Shown here piece after piece: positions 19,563 to 30,700 of a DNA stretch of 64,000 nucleotides (its first letter is position 1; every line of letters begins with the position of its first letter). The stretch comes from an uncultured Clostridia bacterium (GTDB taxonomy: Bacteria; Bacillota; Clostridia; TANB77; UBA1234). The notes below the pieces were generated by a model. That model worked only from the letters and a program-made list of their open reading frames with translations, ran no database searches and had not been told where the DNA came from. Location of the stretch: positions 1 to 64,000 of the forward strand of contig CALXZO010000008.1 in NCBI GenBank assembly GCA_944393265.1, written 5' to 3'. A program made the translations under genes and the position numbers.

Positions 19563-19661
19563 TAGACATGGGGACGGAGTTTTTGTCTATACTTCTTAAA
19601 ATCAATCCACCTTGGATAATAGGTTCAACTAGTATAGACAAAAACTCCGTCCCCATGTCTA
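19563..19661. repeat. GACGGAGTTTTTGTC palindromic repeat, copy 3 (perfect arms)
   Basis: Perfect 31-bp inverted arms at 19563-19593 and 19631-19661, starting TAGACATGGGGACGG, enclose a 37-base loop. It is the best preserved copy in the window. Size and form fit a REP/MITE-like mobile palindrome. No ORF is inside. Confidence 0.92.
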
Positions 19662-19687
19662 CTCATCAATATTTATTCTTTTAGGTA

Positions 19688-19717
19688 TTGACAAACTTCC
19701 ATTTTATGTGCTATTAT
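19688..19717 (+). promoter_or_regulatory. probable promoter of tRNA-Arg
   Basis: TTGACA at 19688-19693 and TATTAT at 19712-19717, spacing 18, about 30 bases before the tRNA. Confidence 0.7.
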
Positions 19718-19746
19718 ACTAACTGTCGCATATAGTAAATATATGT

Positions 19747-19823
<77 letters not shown>

Positions 19824-19825
19824 AT

Positions 19826-19861
19826 AAAAAGAGGTCATTACATTGTAATGACCTCTTTTCT
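19826..19861 (+). terminator. terminator after tRNA-Arg
   Basis: AAAGAGGTCATTACA and TGTAATGACCTCTTTT form a near-perfect hairpin ending in TTTTC. It also lies at the end of the converging pyk gene. Confidence 0.8.
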
Positions 19862-19892
19862 GTGTATGGCTATAGCTTTTTTAATGTAAAAG

Positions 19893-21332
19893 CTATAGTA
19901 CGTATATACCACCAACATTTTTGCTAGATGTTACACCATATAAATTTGTCTTTTTATATGTGTCACTTTCGCCGATTATAATCGTATCTCCATCAAAGAT
20001 ATAATTGTTTTCTTTTGCAATCTGAAGCCCTTCATTTATCATTTCTTCTGCAGTTTCTTTCTTTTCTACTATTATTGGGGTAACATTCCAAACGGCGCTT
20101 AATCGCCTTGCTGTAGAAATATTTGGTGTTATAACAAATATTGGACATGTTGGCTTGAAACTTGCGATAGCAGTAGGAGTATGCCCCCCTGATGATAATG
20201 AAAAAATGGCTTTAGCTTTTGTTTGCATAGCAAGTTCACAAAGGGAATGACCAACTATCATATTTGGACGTGTTTCTATTAATGAAGTATCATCAATTTT
20301 ATTAAATCTTTCCCAATAATCAATTTCATCTTCAACAGCTCGTGTAATTTTGTGCATCATTTTAACACATTCAACCGGAAATTTACCGGCTGCAACTTCG
20401 GCTGATAGCATAACATCGCTAGTACCATCATATACTGCGTTTGCGACATCATTTACTTCTGCTCGAGTAGGGCGAGGGGAGTATACCATCGATTCTAGCA
20501 TTTGTGTAGCCACTATAACAATTTTTCCTTTTTGATTGCATTTGCGTATAAAATCTTTTTGCATTGCAGGCACTTTTTCAATAGGAATCTCTACTCCTAA
20601 ATCTCCACGTGCAACCATAATTCCGTCTGCAACATTTAGTATAGAATCAAAGTTATTTACACCTTCTTGATTTTCTATTTTTGCTATTACCATTACATTA
20701 GTAGCATTTAGTTCGTTTAATAAATTTTTTATTGCTAAAATATCATCAGCTTTTCTGACAAATGAAGCCGCAATGATATCGAAATCATTTTTAATTCCAA
20801 ACGTAATATCTTGCTTATCTTTTTCAGTCAATAACGGAAAATTAAGCGAAAGCCCGGGAACATTAACACTTTTTCTATTTGTTAATTTTCCGCCGTGTAC
20901 AACTGTGCATTTTATATCTTTATCTATAATTTCATCTACTCTTAATTCGATTAGTCCATCATTAATAAGAAGTGTTGAACCTACGTTTATTTCAGAATAG
21001 AGAGTAGGATAATTTACGAATACACCATTTTCATTACCTGATTTTTCTTCATTATATAGTGTGAAGTTTGCACCATCTGATAAAAATATTTCTTTATTTT
21101 CAAATGTTCCAATCCTTATTTCAGGTCCTTTAGTGTCAAGCATCATAGCTATTGGTAAATTCAATTCATCACGCACACTCTTGAATAAGTCTATTCGTTT
21201 TTGTTGTTCTTCATAATCTCCATGAGAAAAATTAAATCGTGCCACATCCATTCCAGCAGTGCACACCCTTGAAAGAGTTTGTACGTCATCAACAGCCGGA
21301 CCAAGGGTACATACAATTTTAGTTCGTTTCAT
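19893..21332 (-). CDS. pyk: pyruvate kinase
   Basis: Final step of glycolysis, phosphoenolpyruvate plus ADP to pyruvate plus ATP. 479 residues. The N-terminal KRTKIVCTLGPA, NFSHGDYEEQ, MLDTKGPEIR, the active-site Lys in VMVIAKIENQEG, GIMVARGDLGVEIP and TRAEVNDVANAVYDG are all present. It ends after the standard C-terminal domain and lacks the extra PEP-utiliser-like domain of Bacillus enzymes. It lies downstream of glgP on the same strand and may share transcripts with it. Confidence 0.96.
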   Translation of the reverse strand: MKRTKIVCTLGPAVDDVQTLSRVCTAGMDVARFNFSHGDYEEQQKRIDLFKSVRDELNLPIAMMLDTKGPEIRIGTFENKEIFLSDGANFTLYNEEKSGNENGVFVNYPTLYSEINVGSTLLINDGLIELRVDEIIDKDIKCTVVHGGKLTNRKSVNVPGLSLNFPLLTEKDKQDITFGIKNDFDIIAASFVRKADDILAIKNLLNELNATNVMVIAKIENQEGVNNFDSILNVADGIMVARGDLGVEIPIEKVPAMQKDFIRKCNQKGKIVIVATQMLESMVYSPRPTRAEVNDVANAVYDGTSDVMLSAEVAAGKFPVECVKMMHKITRAVEDEIDYWERFNKIDDTSLIETRPNMIVGHSLCELAMQTKAKAIFSLSSGGHTPTAIASFKPTCPIFVITPNISTARRLSAVWNVTPIIVEKKETAEEMINEGLQIAKENNYIFDGDTIIIGESDTYKKTNLYGVTSSKNVGGIYVL

Positions 21333-21423
21333 ATTTTTATTTTATGATAGAAAACTATCATATCTCCTTTCTTTATTATTAATAATATCATAGGCGCATT
21401 TTGAATTATGCGCCTAATAAATT

Positions 21424-23985
21424 TTAATTCATTAACCACTTACACATAGATAAGTCATGTTTATTAATTAACAAGTCGTGCTTTGGCAGTACTCTAAAAG
21501 TATATCCGTAACTTCCGCCTTCATCAATACATAAATCAGTAGTATATTCGTATTTTGATTCTCCAAGCTCTTTGCTTACCTTCATTTCAGAAAATAGGCT
21601 ATTTATCATCTTACCTTTATCATCTAATTTACCACAATATACTTCAACCGTAACGCTATCAGGTGAAATATCATTTAGGAATACGTTACAAGACATTGTA
21701 ATTACACTTCCGGCATTTACTTCAAGTTCATCTAATTCATTCATAGGAGTGATTTTAATAAGAGACCATTTTGATTTTAATTCTTTTTCCCATGTAAGAT
21801 AATTTTCGACTGCTGGAATATTATTTTTAACATTACTGAAACGCTCCATTTGAGGAACATATAATTTCGTTAAATAATCAACAAGCATTCTGGATGTGTT
21901 ATATATACCGCCTACGCTTTTAATAGAAGATTTCATTTTCTTTATCCAATCAGAATTTATTTCATCGTCATCCTTTTGGTAGTAAAGAGGAATAATCTCA
22001 TTTTCTAAAATATTATAAATACTTTGAGAATCGGCGTTATCCTGTAGCTCATAATTAGTATACTCAGTATCATCACCAATAGCCCAACCGTTTTTACCGT
22101 TATAGCCTTCATACCACCAACCATCAAGAACGCTGAAATTTATAACTCCATTTACTCCGGCTTTTTCGCCACTTGTGCCACTAGCTTCTAGAGGACGACG
22201 TGGATTATTAAGCCATACATCGACACCGCTTACTAAATATCTTGCAACAAACATATTATAATTTTCTAGAATAAATACTTTCCCTTTAAATTGAGGCATT
22301 TCAGATATTTCATGTATTCTTTTAACAAGTTCTTGTCCTTGTATATCAGCAGGATGAGGTTTACCGGCAAAAACAATTTGAACAGGGCGAGCTGGATCAT
22401 TAATAATTTTTGTAATTCTTTCTAAATCTCTAAAAATTAAATCAGCACGCTTGTATGTTGCAAAACGTCTTGCGAAACCTATTGTAAGAACATCTGGATC
22501 AAACCATTTATTTATTTCATTTAGTTCATCAAAAGATGCTCCGTGTCTAGTTTTTTGCTTTTTAATATTATTTCTAACTAAGATTCCTAATTTTTTCTTC
22601 TGAGTCATGTGTGTATTCCAAAGCTCTGCATCAGGAATATTATCAATATCATCCCAAACGTCTAAATCATAAACTTGCTCTTGCCAAAATGGGCGAAGAT
22701 ATGCATTATATAATTCCTTTAATGCTGGTGCAAGCCAAGTACATGTATGAATACCGTTTGTAACATAATCAATTGGAACTTCATTTGAAGCTGTCTCAGG
22801 CCATAAATCAGAAAAAAGTTCCCTAGATACTTCACCATGTAATTTACTAACTCCGTTTTTAACTCCAGCAATTTTAAGTGCAAGAACAGCCATATTAAAA
22901 CCTTCGCTAAAAACATTTTCTTTCTTAGTTCCTAAATTCAAAAATTCATTTCTAGTAATTCCTAGTTCTTCATAATAGCTAGAAAAATATCTATCAACTA
23001 AGTCAACTGGGAAAATATCATTTCCAGCAGGAACAGGAGTATGGGTAGTAAATACCGTACACATCGAGGCTAATTTTTTAGCAACATTAAACGGAACTTT
23101 CTTTTCCTCCATTATGTCTTTAATAAGCTCTATGGTGATAAAAGAAGAATGTCCCTCATTCATGTGATACACAGTTGGCTTAAGTTTTAAAGTCTTTAGA
23201 AGAGTCATACCACCAATGTCTAAAATTATTTCTTGAGATATTCTCATTTCTTGATTTCCACCATATAACTTTAATGTTAATTGTCTATCCATGTTACTAT
23301 TTAAATTTATATCACTATCCAACATGTATAAAGTAACTCTACCTATCTGAATCTTCCATACTTTTACATAAACAATTCTTCCAGGAAACTCAACAGATAT
23401 AATTAATTCGTTTCCATTCTCGTCGTACACAGGAAGTATTGGTAAATCTTCGACTATATTAGGTGAGTAATCAAAAAGCTCGCTACCATCTTTGTTGATT
23501 ATTTGATTAAAATATCCTTGTTTATATAGAAGACCAACAGACACGAAAGGAATCCCTAAATCACTAGCTGATTTACAATGATCGCCAGACAAAATTCCAA
23601 GACCACCAGCATATAGCGGAAGTACTTCATCTATTCCATATTCAGCCGAGAAATATGCAATTAAGTCATCTTTATGATTAGGAAATGTTTTATTAAAATA
23701 TGTATCAGTAGAGGATAAATAGTTTTTGAAATTATCTATAACAAAATCATATTCTTTTAAAAATTCACTATCATTAGAAACTTCAATCAATCTTTTTTGA
23801 TTTATTCTAGAAAGGAATTTTACGGGATTTTTTCCAACCTTTGAAAATAAATTAGAATCAATATAATCGTATAAGCGCAATGCATAAGAATTCCAAGACC
23901 ACCATAAATTATTTGCAAGATTTGAAAGCTCAGAAATTCTATTTGGTAACTGTGGTGTTACAGTTATTTTTCCGAATAAGTACAC
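21424..23985 (-). CDS. glgP: alpha-glucan phosphorylase (GT35)
   Basis: Phosphorolysis of storage glucan to glucose-1-phosphate. 853 residues of the short Thermus/archaeal-like type, with an N-terminal DUF3417-like segment (PNRISELSNLANNLWWSW). The catalytic part has AEYGIDEVLPLYAGGLGILSGDH, HMNEGHSSF, FARRFATYKR and the PLP-lysine region EASGTSGEKAGVNG. A C-terminal beta domain with a pattern of glucan-binding modules follows. It pairs functionally with the GH57 branching enzyme and glycogen synthase about 8-12 kb away. RBS AAGGAGGAAT precedes the ATG. Confidence 0.93.
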   Translation of the reverse strand: MYLFGKITVTPQLPNRISELSNLANNLWWSWNSYALRLYDYIDSNLFSKVGKNPVKFLSRINQKRLIEVSNDSEFLKEYDFVIDNFKNYLSSTDTYFNKTFPNHKDDLIAYFSAEYGIDEVLPLYAGGLGILSGDHCKSASDLGIPFVSVGLLYKQGYFNQIINKDGSELFDYSPNIVEDLPILPVYDENGNELIISVEFPGRIVYVKVWKIQIGRVTLYMLDSDINLNSNMDRQLTLKLYGGNQEMRISQEIILDIGGMTLLKTLKLKPTVYHMNEGHSSFITIELIKDIMEEKKVPFNVAKKLASMCTVFTTHTPVPAGNDIFPVDLVDRYFSSYYEELGITRNEFLNLGTKKENVFSEGFNMAVLALKIAGVKNGVSKLHGEVSRELFSDLWPETASNEVPIDYVTNGIHTCTWLAPALKELYNAYLRPFWQEQVYDLDVWDDIDNIPDAELWNTHMTQKKKLGILVRNNIKKQKTRHGASFDELNEINKWFDPDVLTIGFARRFATYKRADLIFRDLERITKIINDPARPVQIVFAGKPHPADIQGQELVKRIHEISEMPQFKGKVFILENYNMFVARYLVSGVDVWLNNPRRPLEASGTSGEKAGVNGVINFSVLDGWWYEGYNGKNGWAIGDDTEYTNYELQDNADSQSIYNILENEIIPLYYQKDDDEINSDWIKKMKSSIKSVGGIYNTSRMLVDYLTKLYVPQMERFSNVKNNIPAVENYLTWEKELKSKWSLIKITPMNELDELEVNAGSVITMSCNVFLNDISPDSVTVEVYCGKLDDKGKMINSLFSEMKVSKELGESKYEYTTDLCIDEGGSYGYTFRVLPKHDLLINKHDLSMCKWLMN

Positions 23986-24050
23986 TTTAAAATTCCTCCT
24001 TTGTTAAATGTTTAAACTCAACACTATTATCTAATAACAGGTATGAAAAG

Positions 24051-24587
24051 TCAATAATGCGAATATGTTTTTTCAATGACATCTTCAAGATATTCGTAGT
24101 AATTTTTTAATTTAAAAAATGCAAAATGGTCAGCATAAATATAATTTTTATTTCTAAAATTTAAAAGAAGTTTATTTAAAATTAAATCTTTTCTATATAA
24201 ATATAGCTTTTTAGATTCTATCGAAGGATAATTTGAATCGAGTATAATGTGGATTATATTTTTTAATTTTTCTATGTCATACGGTGCAAGATGACTATAT
24301 TTTGAGGATAAAATTTGATATGTTATTTTTAATTCGTAGCACTTAATTATAAGTTCGGAAAGAATCAAAGAAACATTGGTATACAAATAAATATAGCTCA
24401 AATATATATTATCAAAAGAAGAATCTATAAATTTTTTATAATAGTTTTGACACTTAATTATAACGGTGTTAATTCCATTTATTTTTTTTGAAACAAAATG
24501 TATCTTGTCATAATTTTTCAGTTCATTCACGAAAAGGCTAAAAAAAACTTTGGAATAAATTTTAACTATAATATATTTTGGTTGCAA
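24051..24587 (-). CDS. possible sporulation protein YtxC-like, short
   Basis: Hydrophilic, very AT-rich protein of about 178 residues from a TTG start preceded by TAGGAGTG. The longer ATG at 24632 lacks a ribosome binding site. The C-terminal DHFAFFKLKNYYEYLEDVI recalls the closing motif of YtxC-family proteins (DGFINFRLKxYxEYLExxV), but the protein is shorter than usual YtxC (about 280). Extremely low GC and rich in Tyr, Ile, Asn and Lys. Family assignment is tentative. Confidence 0.45.
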   Translation of the reverse strand: MQPKYIIVKIYSKVFFSLFVNELKNYDKIHFVSKKINGINTVIIKCQNYYKKFIDSSFDNIYLSYIYLYTNVSLILSELIIKCYELKITYQILSSKYSHLAPYDIEKLKNIIHIILDSNYPSIESKKLYLYRKDLILNKLLLNFRNKNYIYADHFAFFKLKNYYEYLEDVIEKTYSHY

Positions 24588-24750
24588 TATAAACACTCCT
24601 ACCGAATTAAAATATATAAGTATTATTTTCACATTTTATATATACTATTCATTCAAATTAAAAAGGGTAATGATTTAAGTAAAAGTATTGAAAAAAAGAC
24701 AATGTAACAGTATAATAAACATAGGTTTTTATATGTTAAGGGGTGAACTA

Positions 24751-27700
24751 ATGAAAAATGTGTTTAGTGTACTAGAGAAGAAACTTTCTTTATTGGGATA
24801 CAATTCTAATATAATAAATAGTGTTTTAAAAAAGTTTGATTTAGCTCTAATAGAAAGAAATATTGAAAATTTAGATAAAGATGAAGTAGAAAAAATAGTA
24901 GATATCGTAGAGTTAGAAGAGCCAAACGTTGATATTATAGAATTATTTTTGAATATAGGATACGATGTGCTTAAGCTTGAAGTGCTTGAAGGGGACATAG
25001 CTATTTCATCAACATCAACGGCAATTGGCACTCGTTTTGCAATTGCAAATTATACTCTTTCAAAAAGAAATGTATTAATGGCTCTTTTGAGTGATTATAC
25101 GATAAAAATATTAGTATACAAACCAAATCCCAAAACACAAAGTATATATAATGGAATTACTTACGAAGAAATATATAAAAAAGAAAGAGATGAAATTACT
25201 AAAGAATATTATGACGCATTTGTAAGAAATGGCAAAGTGTCTGAAAAGAAAATAAGAGACATTTTAACGTTGTTGGCTTCGGATTATGTGATTGATGAGT
25301 TGGCTGTTACTGGTGCAAATCCTAGAATTAAAATGTATGATGATGAACAAAAGTATGCTAAGAATTTATATTCATACTCTTTAAGATATATAAATGTAAA
25401 AAACAATAGAATAGAAGTCATGAACAAAGACGCTGATGTAAAAAGAACCTCTAAGAATGTTACTCTTGGAATGATTAATAATGATCCTTATATAAAATTA
25501 GATAACTTACCACATTCGGCTAATTTCCCGCTTAATACCTTTTCGTATTGCTGGTTAAATTCGAATCAATATGGGCAAGAGGAAATTTCAATATTTGTCC
25601 CATCAAAAGTATATAATTATGCGATGTATGCAGACATGCTTAAAAACAGTGTTGAAATAGAAAAAATTGCCGGAGATATTATAAGAAAACTAAATAGAGA
25701 GTCTAATGAAAATTTAGATGTTGAATACGTAAAATCTGTTTTACAGAAACTAAATCCAGAATTGGTAAATCCATCTGTAGATATAATACATGAAAACTTG
25801 AATAATAAAGTAGATGCAATAGAACCTATAAAATATCGTTATCAAGTTATTACAGAACCGGCAGATTTTGAAGAGAAACTATATGTAACTATTGAAGACA
25901 ATGTATCAAGAAGATACAAGTACAAACTTGTAGAAAACATTTTAGAGGATTTAACAACTATAGGAAGTAAGTTAGAATATACTGACGAAAATGGTGAGCT
26001 TGTTATCAAACAATCGATTGCCGATTTTAATGTAAATGCTCCAACGGCAGTAATAAGACGTGAGACATTTATTGATATTAATAAAATACCAACTCTTTTG
26101 GGATATATTTATGAAGATATGAAATATTATGGAACTGAAGCATTGCCAGTACCGAGTATTGAGGTTGATTTTTATATGCCACAAGATGGTGGTAATTCAA
26201 ATACAGTAATGATGTATAATGGAACGTCGCTTGACTTTGCTTTAAATAATATATCAAAGCAAAATTTGTTTAATGAAGCTGGAATGATACATGAAAATGC
26301 TGCTTATATTATTGGTGGTAATGCGCTTCCAGGCTCTACCTATGTTAAGGTTAAGTATTTGAATTCAAGAGGAGAAATTTTAAAAGAAAATAATCTTGGA
26401 AATCTTTTCCCGAAAACTACTTTCTTACCGGATATAATACCTTTGATAAAAGACAAAGAAGGAAAGGAGTGGGTTTTAGAAGGAAAAGAAATAGTTCCAT
26501 TTGTAGTGAAAGAAAATCCAGAAAACAATGTAATTGAATTAAAGTATGTTGAAAAATACGCTCATGTAAATGTTTCATTTATTAATAGAGAAGGAAAAAA
26601 TATTGCAAGAGAAAAAGATGAAATAGTACAAGTTGGAACTACTTATGACTTTAGTGATAAGAAGTTATTTAAAGATTCAAATGGGGATGAATGGAAGTTA
26701 ATTTCTGCTAGACCACAGAAATTTATAGTAAGTGCAGTAAAAGAAAAAAATAAAATTATACTTGTGTACGATATAGAAAAAGCAGATGTAATTATTAATT
26801 ATTTAGATAAAAAAAGTAATAAAATTGCAGAACCTAAAATTATTCAAGCGCCTGTTGATAAAAAATATACGGCAGAAAAAATACCATTTATAAAAGATGA
26901 ACAAGGTTTAGGATGGAAGTATATTGAAACATCTAATCCTACTGTAGTTGTAAAAAAGGAAGAAGAGAATGTAATAAATCTTACTTATGAAGAGGCAAAG
27001 GAAAAAGTCGTTATAAGATATAGAAATAATGAGGGATTGGCTGTCGCAGATGATAAAGTTGAGTTTGTACAGGTTGGTAAAAAATATATTCCAGAAGTTG
27101 ATGAGGATATAACAGACTTTCAATGTCAAGAGTGGAAACTTGATAGCATTACGCCTGTAGAATTGATTATTGCGGAAAAGGTGGAAAACATAATAGAAGT
27201 AAAGTATCAGCCCGTTTTGGCAAATGTTTCTGTACGATATGTAGATTTTAATAATTCGCCAATTAAAAATGCAGAAATAGAAAAGGTGCAGGTTGGAAAA
27301 AATTATGAGCCGGGAAGGAAAATAGAGATTGTAGATAACTACGGCAAAACATGGAGGTACAAAGAAAAAAGTTCCACATTGATTGTTTCAAAACGAGAAA
27401 TTGAAAATTCTATTACATTGAAATATGAGCCACTTATAAGCCAAGTTACAATTAAATATTATGATATAGAAATGAATGAAATACTAAGCCCGAAGGTTGA
27501 ATCTTTTCAAGTTGGAACTAAATACAGACCTGAGCCACTCGAGAAAGTGATAGATAGTGATGGAAGGCATTGGATTATTAACAAGGATAATATTCCTGCA
27601 GTGGTAGTTAAAAAACATGAGACGGAAAATGTAATTCCTATTTATTACGACAAGAGGACGACTAAAGTGCAATTGAAATTTTATGATATTTTTAATAATG

Positions 27701-30700
27701 AATTAAGAATGCCACAAGAAGTTGATTCTCAAATAGGGGCTCAATTTGAACGTGAACTTTATCTTGGTATAGTTGATGACAAAGGGGGAAAATGGTCATT
27801 AGAGAGTAGCGAGCCTAAAAACTTAATTGTAAAAGAAGCTAATAATGTTTTTAAACTTATATACGGAGAAATGAAAGCTAAAGTATTAGTAAAACATATT
27901 GATGTAAGATCTCAAAAGGCTGTTGTTGAAGATATAGTTACAACGATAAAGCTCGGAGGAATATATGTCCCAGATATTAGAAAAAAGGTTTTAGATAAAA
28001 ACAAGTATCAATGGAAATACATTGGTGACGAAAATATATCGATTATTGTTAAAGAAAACGAACAAGAAAATATAATAATATTAGATTATGAAGAGGATAC
28101 AAGTAAAGTTATATTGCAATACCAGAATGAAAGCGGAGAGAAAGTTAGAGAAGATGCTGTTAAAGAAGTTCAGATAGGTAAACAGATAAAAGTAGAAGCG
28201 ATACCTAAAATCATGGATAATAACGGATTAGGGTGGAAGTATATTTCTTCTTCTGTGGATTCAAAAATTGTTGAAAAAGAAGGCAACGTCGTAATCAATT
28301 ATTATGAGCCATTAATGGCAATAGTTTCACAGGAGTTCATAAATGAAGACGGAAAAAATATTGTAGAGAACAAAGATGAAAAAATCCAAGTTGGTAAGAA
28401 GTATGTTCCTACTAAGATTGAAAAATTGTATGATAGTCAAGGTTGTGCATGGATATTTGATTCGACCTCAGTGGATGAAATAATAGTTGCGGATGACATA
28501 AATAAAATTAGTAATAAATTTAAAAAATTATTGCTAGATGTTACAATCAATTTTAAAGATATGGACGGTAACTTGATTGCAGAGCCAATAGTAGAAAAAC
28601 GCCATGTTGGAACTGTATATAAGGTAGAGCTTATTCAAAATTATGTGGATAAACAAGATAGAGCGTGGATATTGGATAATGTAGACTACGAGCAGATAAA
28701 AGTCACAGAGCAAACAGAAAAAAATATTATAAACGTATCATACAAAAAGGAATTAGTAGAGGTAACTTTACGTTTTTTCGGAGATAATTTTGTTGAAATA
28801 GCAAAACCTCAAATAGTTAAGGAACAGATAGGTAGTATGTATTTACCTAGCCCAAACAAAGAAATTGTTGATAACAAAATGTTAGGCTGGAGAATAGATG
28901 AAGAAAAAATTCACGAGTTTAAAGTGCAAAGAAAAGTTTCAGATAATATTATTAGTTTGCCATATGTTCCACATTTGGTTAATGTTTCAGTAGAGTTTTT
29001 AGAAACTAATGGCAACAAAATAATCGAGGATAATGTAACTAAACATCAAATAGGCACTAAATTTTTGCCAGAGATAAGCGATTATATAACTGATAACGAA
29101 GATAGAGAGTGGATAAATGTTCAAAAGGCTGAAAATAAATTTTTCTCAACAATGAAAAAAACAGAGCCTATTGTCGTTTCAAAAGACGAGGAAAAGAATA
29201 AAATTATATTATATTACAAACCTTCAAAAACTAAGGTAACTATAAGATTTGTTGATCCATTAGGTGCTGTTATTAAACCGGACGAACAATTAGAGGCTCA
29301 AATTGGAAGTATATATGAAGCAAAATGCGATGAAAAATTAGTTGGAATAGGAAAGGTTAAATGGGTGTATAATCCTAACAGTAAGAAATCAATTAAAGTT
29401 GGTAAAGATCCTGAAAAGAATGTAATTAATTTGGCTTATGAAGAGGAAAAAGCGCTTGTTATTTATAAATATTTAAATGAATACAAAGAAGAGATAAAAA
29501 AGCCTAAAAAAGTATTAGCTCAAATCGGAAGCATTTATAAAGCAGAACCGGAAAATATAATTGAAGATAATGAGCAAAAGGTTTGGGAATATAAAGCTAA
29601 AAATATTGGTGAGTTGAAGGTAGAAGATGATGAAAGTAAAAACATTATAGAAGTGATATATGTTCCTTTGAAAGTCGATGTAATTATAAAGATACTAAAT
29701 TTTAAAGGAGAAAAAATAATTCCTAATAAAGTCGTGAAAGCTCAACTTGGAAGCGAATTTACTCCAACCATGGATGATACAATAACTGATGAAGAGTCGA
29801 AGTTGTTTAAACTTGTAAAATATGAACCTGCATCTATAAAGGTAAAAGAAGTTCCTATTGCATCTAACGAGGAAATAAATATTTTTGAAGCAAAATATGA
29901 ATCAGTATTTGGTGAGGCAAGAATTTGTTTTAAAGATGTTGATGGTAATAAACTACGAGATGATGAAGTAAAACAATTACAGGTAGGAGTAATCTTTGAG
30001 CCTCAACCGATTCAGTATGTTAAGGATAAAAACGGAATACAGTGGCAACTTATATCTGAAAAAATTGATTCTTTGAGAGTTAAAGAAGATTCAAGTGAAA
30101 ATGTTATTTCTATGGTTTATGAAATTGCTAAGGCGGAGATAACTGTTAAATATAAAGATGTTGACGGTAATATTATACGTAAGTCAGATATTTATCATAT
30201 GGAAATAGGAAAAGAATTTGTTCCAACAATAGAAGATGAAATTGTTGATGAGCAAAATAAAAAGTGGATATATAGTGTTGCAGAGCCTTTGAAATTAACG
30301 GTTGGAAGTATTAATAATATTATTAATTTAATATATCAAGAGAAAAAGGCTCTTGTTACAGTCATACAGCAAACAACTGGTGGTAAGAAATTAAAAGAAG
30401 ATTTAAAAATCAAAGTGCAAATCGGAAGTAGATATGTGCCTAAGGTTACATCAAAAGTTATATATGATGAAAACAACCTTTGGAGATATGCATATAATAG
30501 TCCAAGTGAAATTATCGTATCTGAAAATCAAAATGAAAATATAATTGTACAGTATTATACTGATGATTCTAGTGTAAAAGATGATCCTAATAAACCATAT
30601 ACTAATCCCGATGTTGCCAAATTTATTGATCAAGAATTAGTACAAGAGGTAGAAAAAGAAGAAGCTGAAAAAAGAGCAGCAGAAGAAGTAAAAAGACAGG

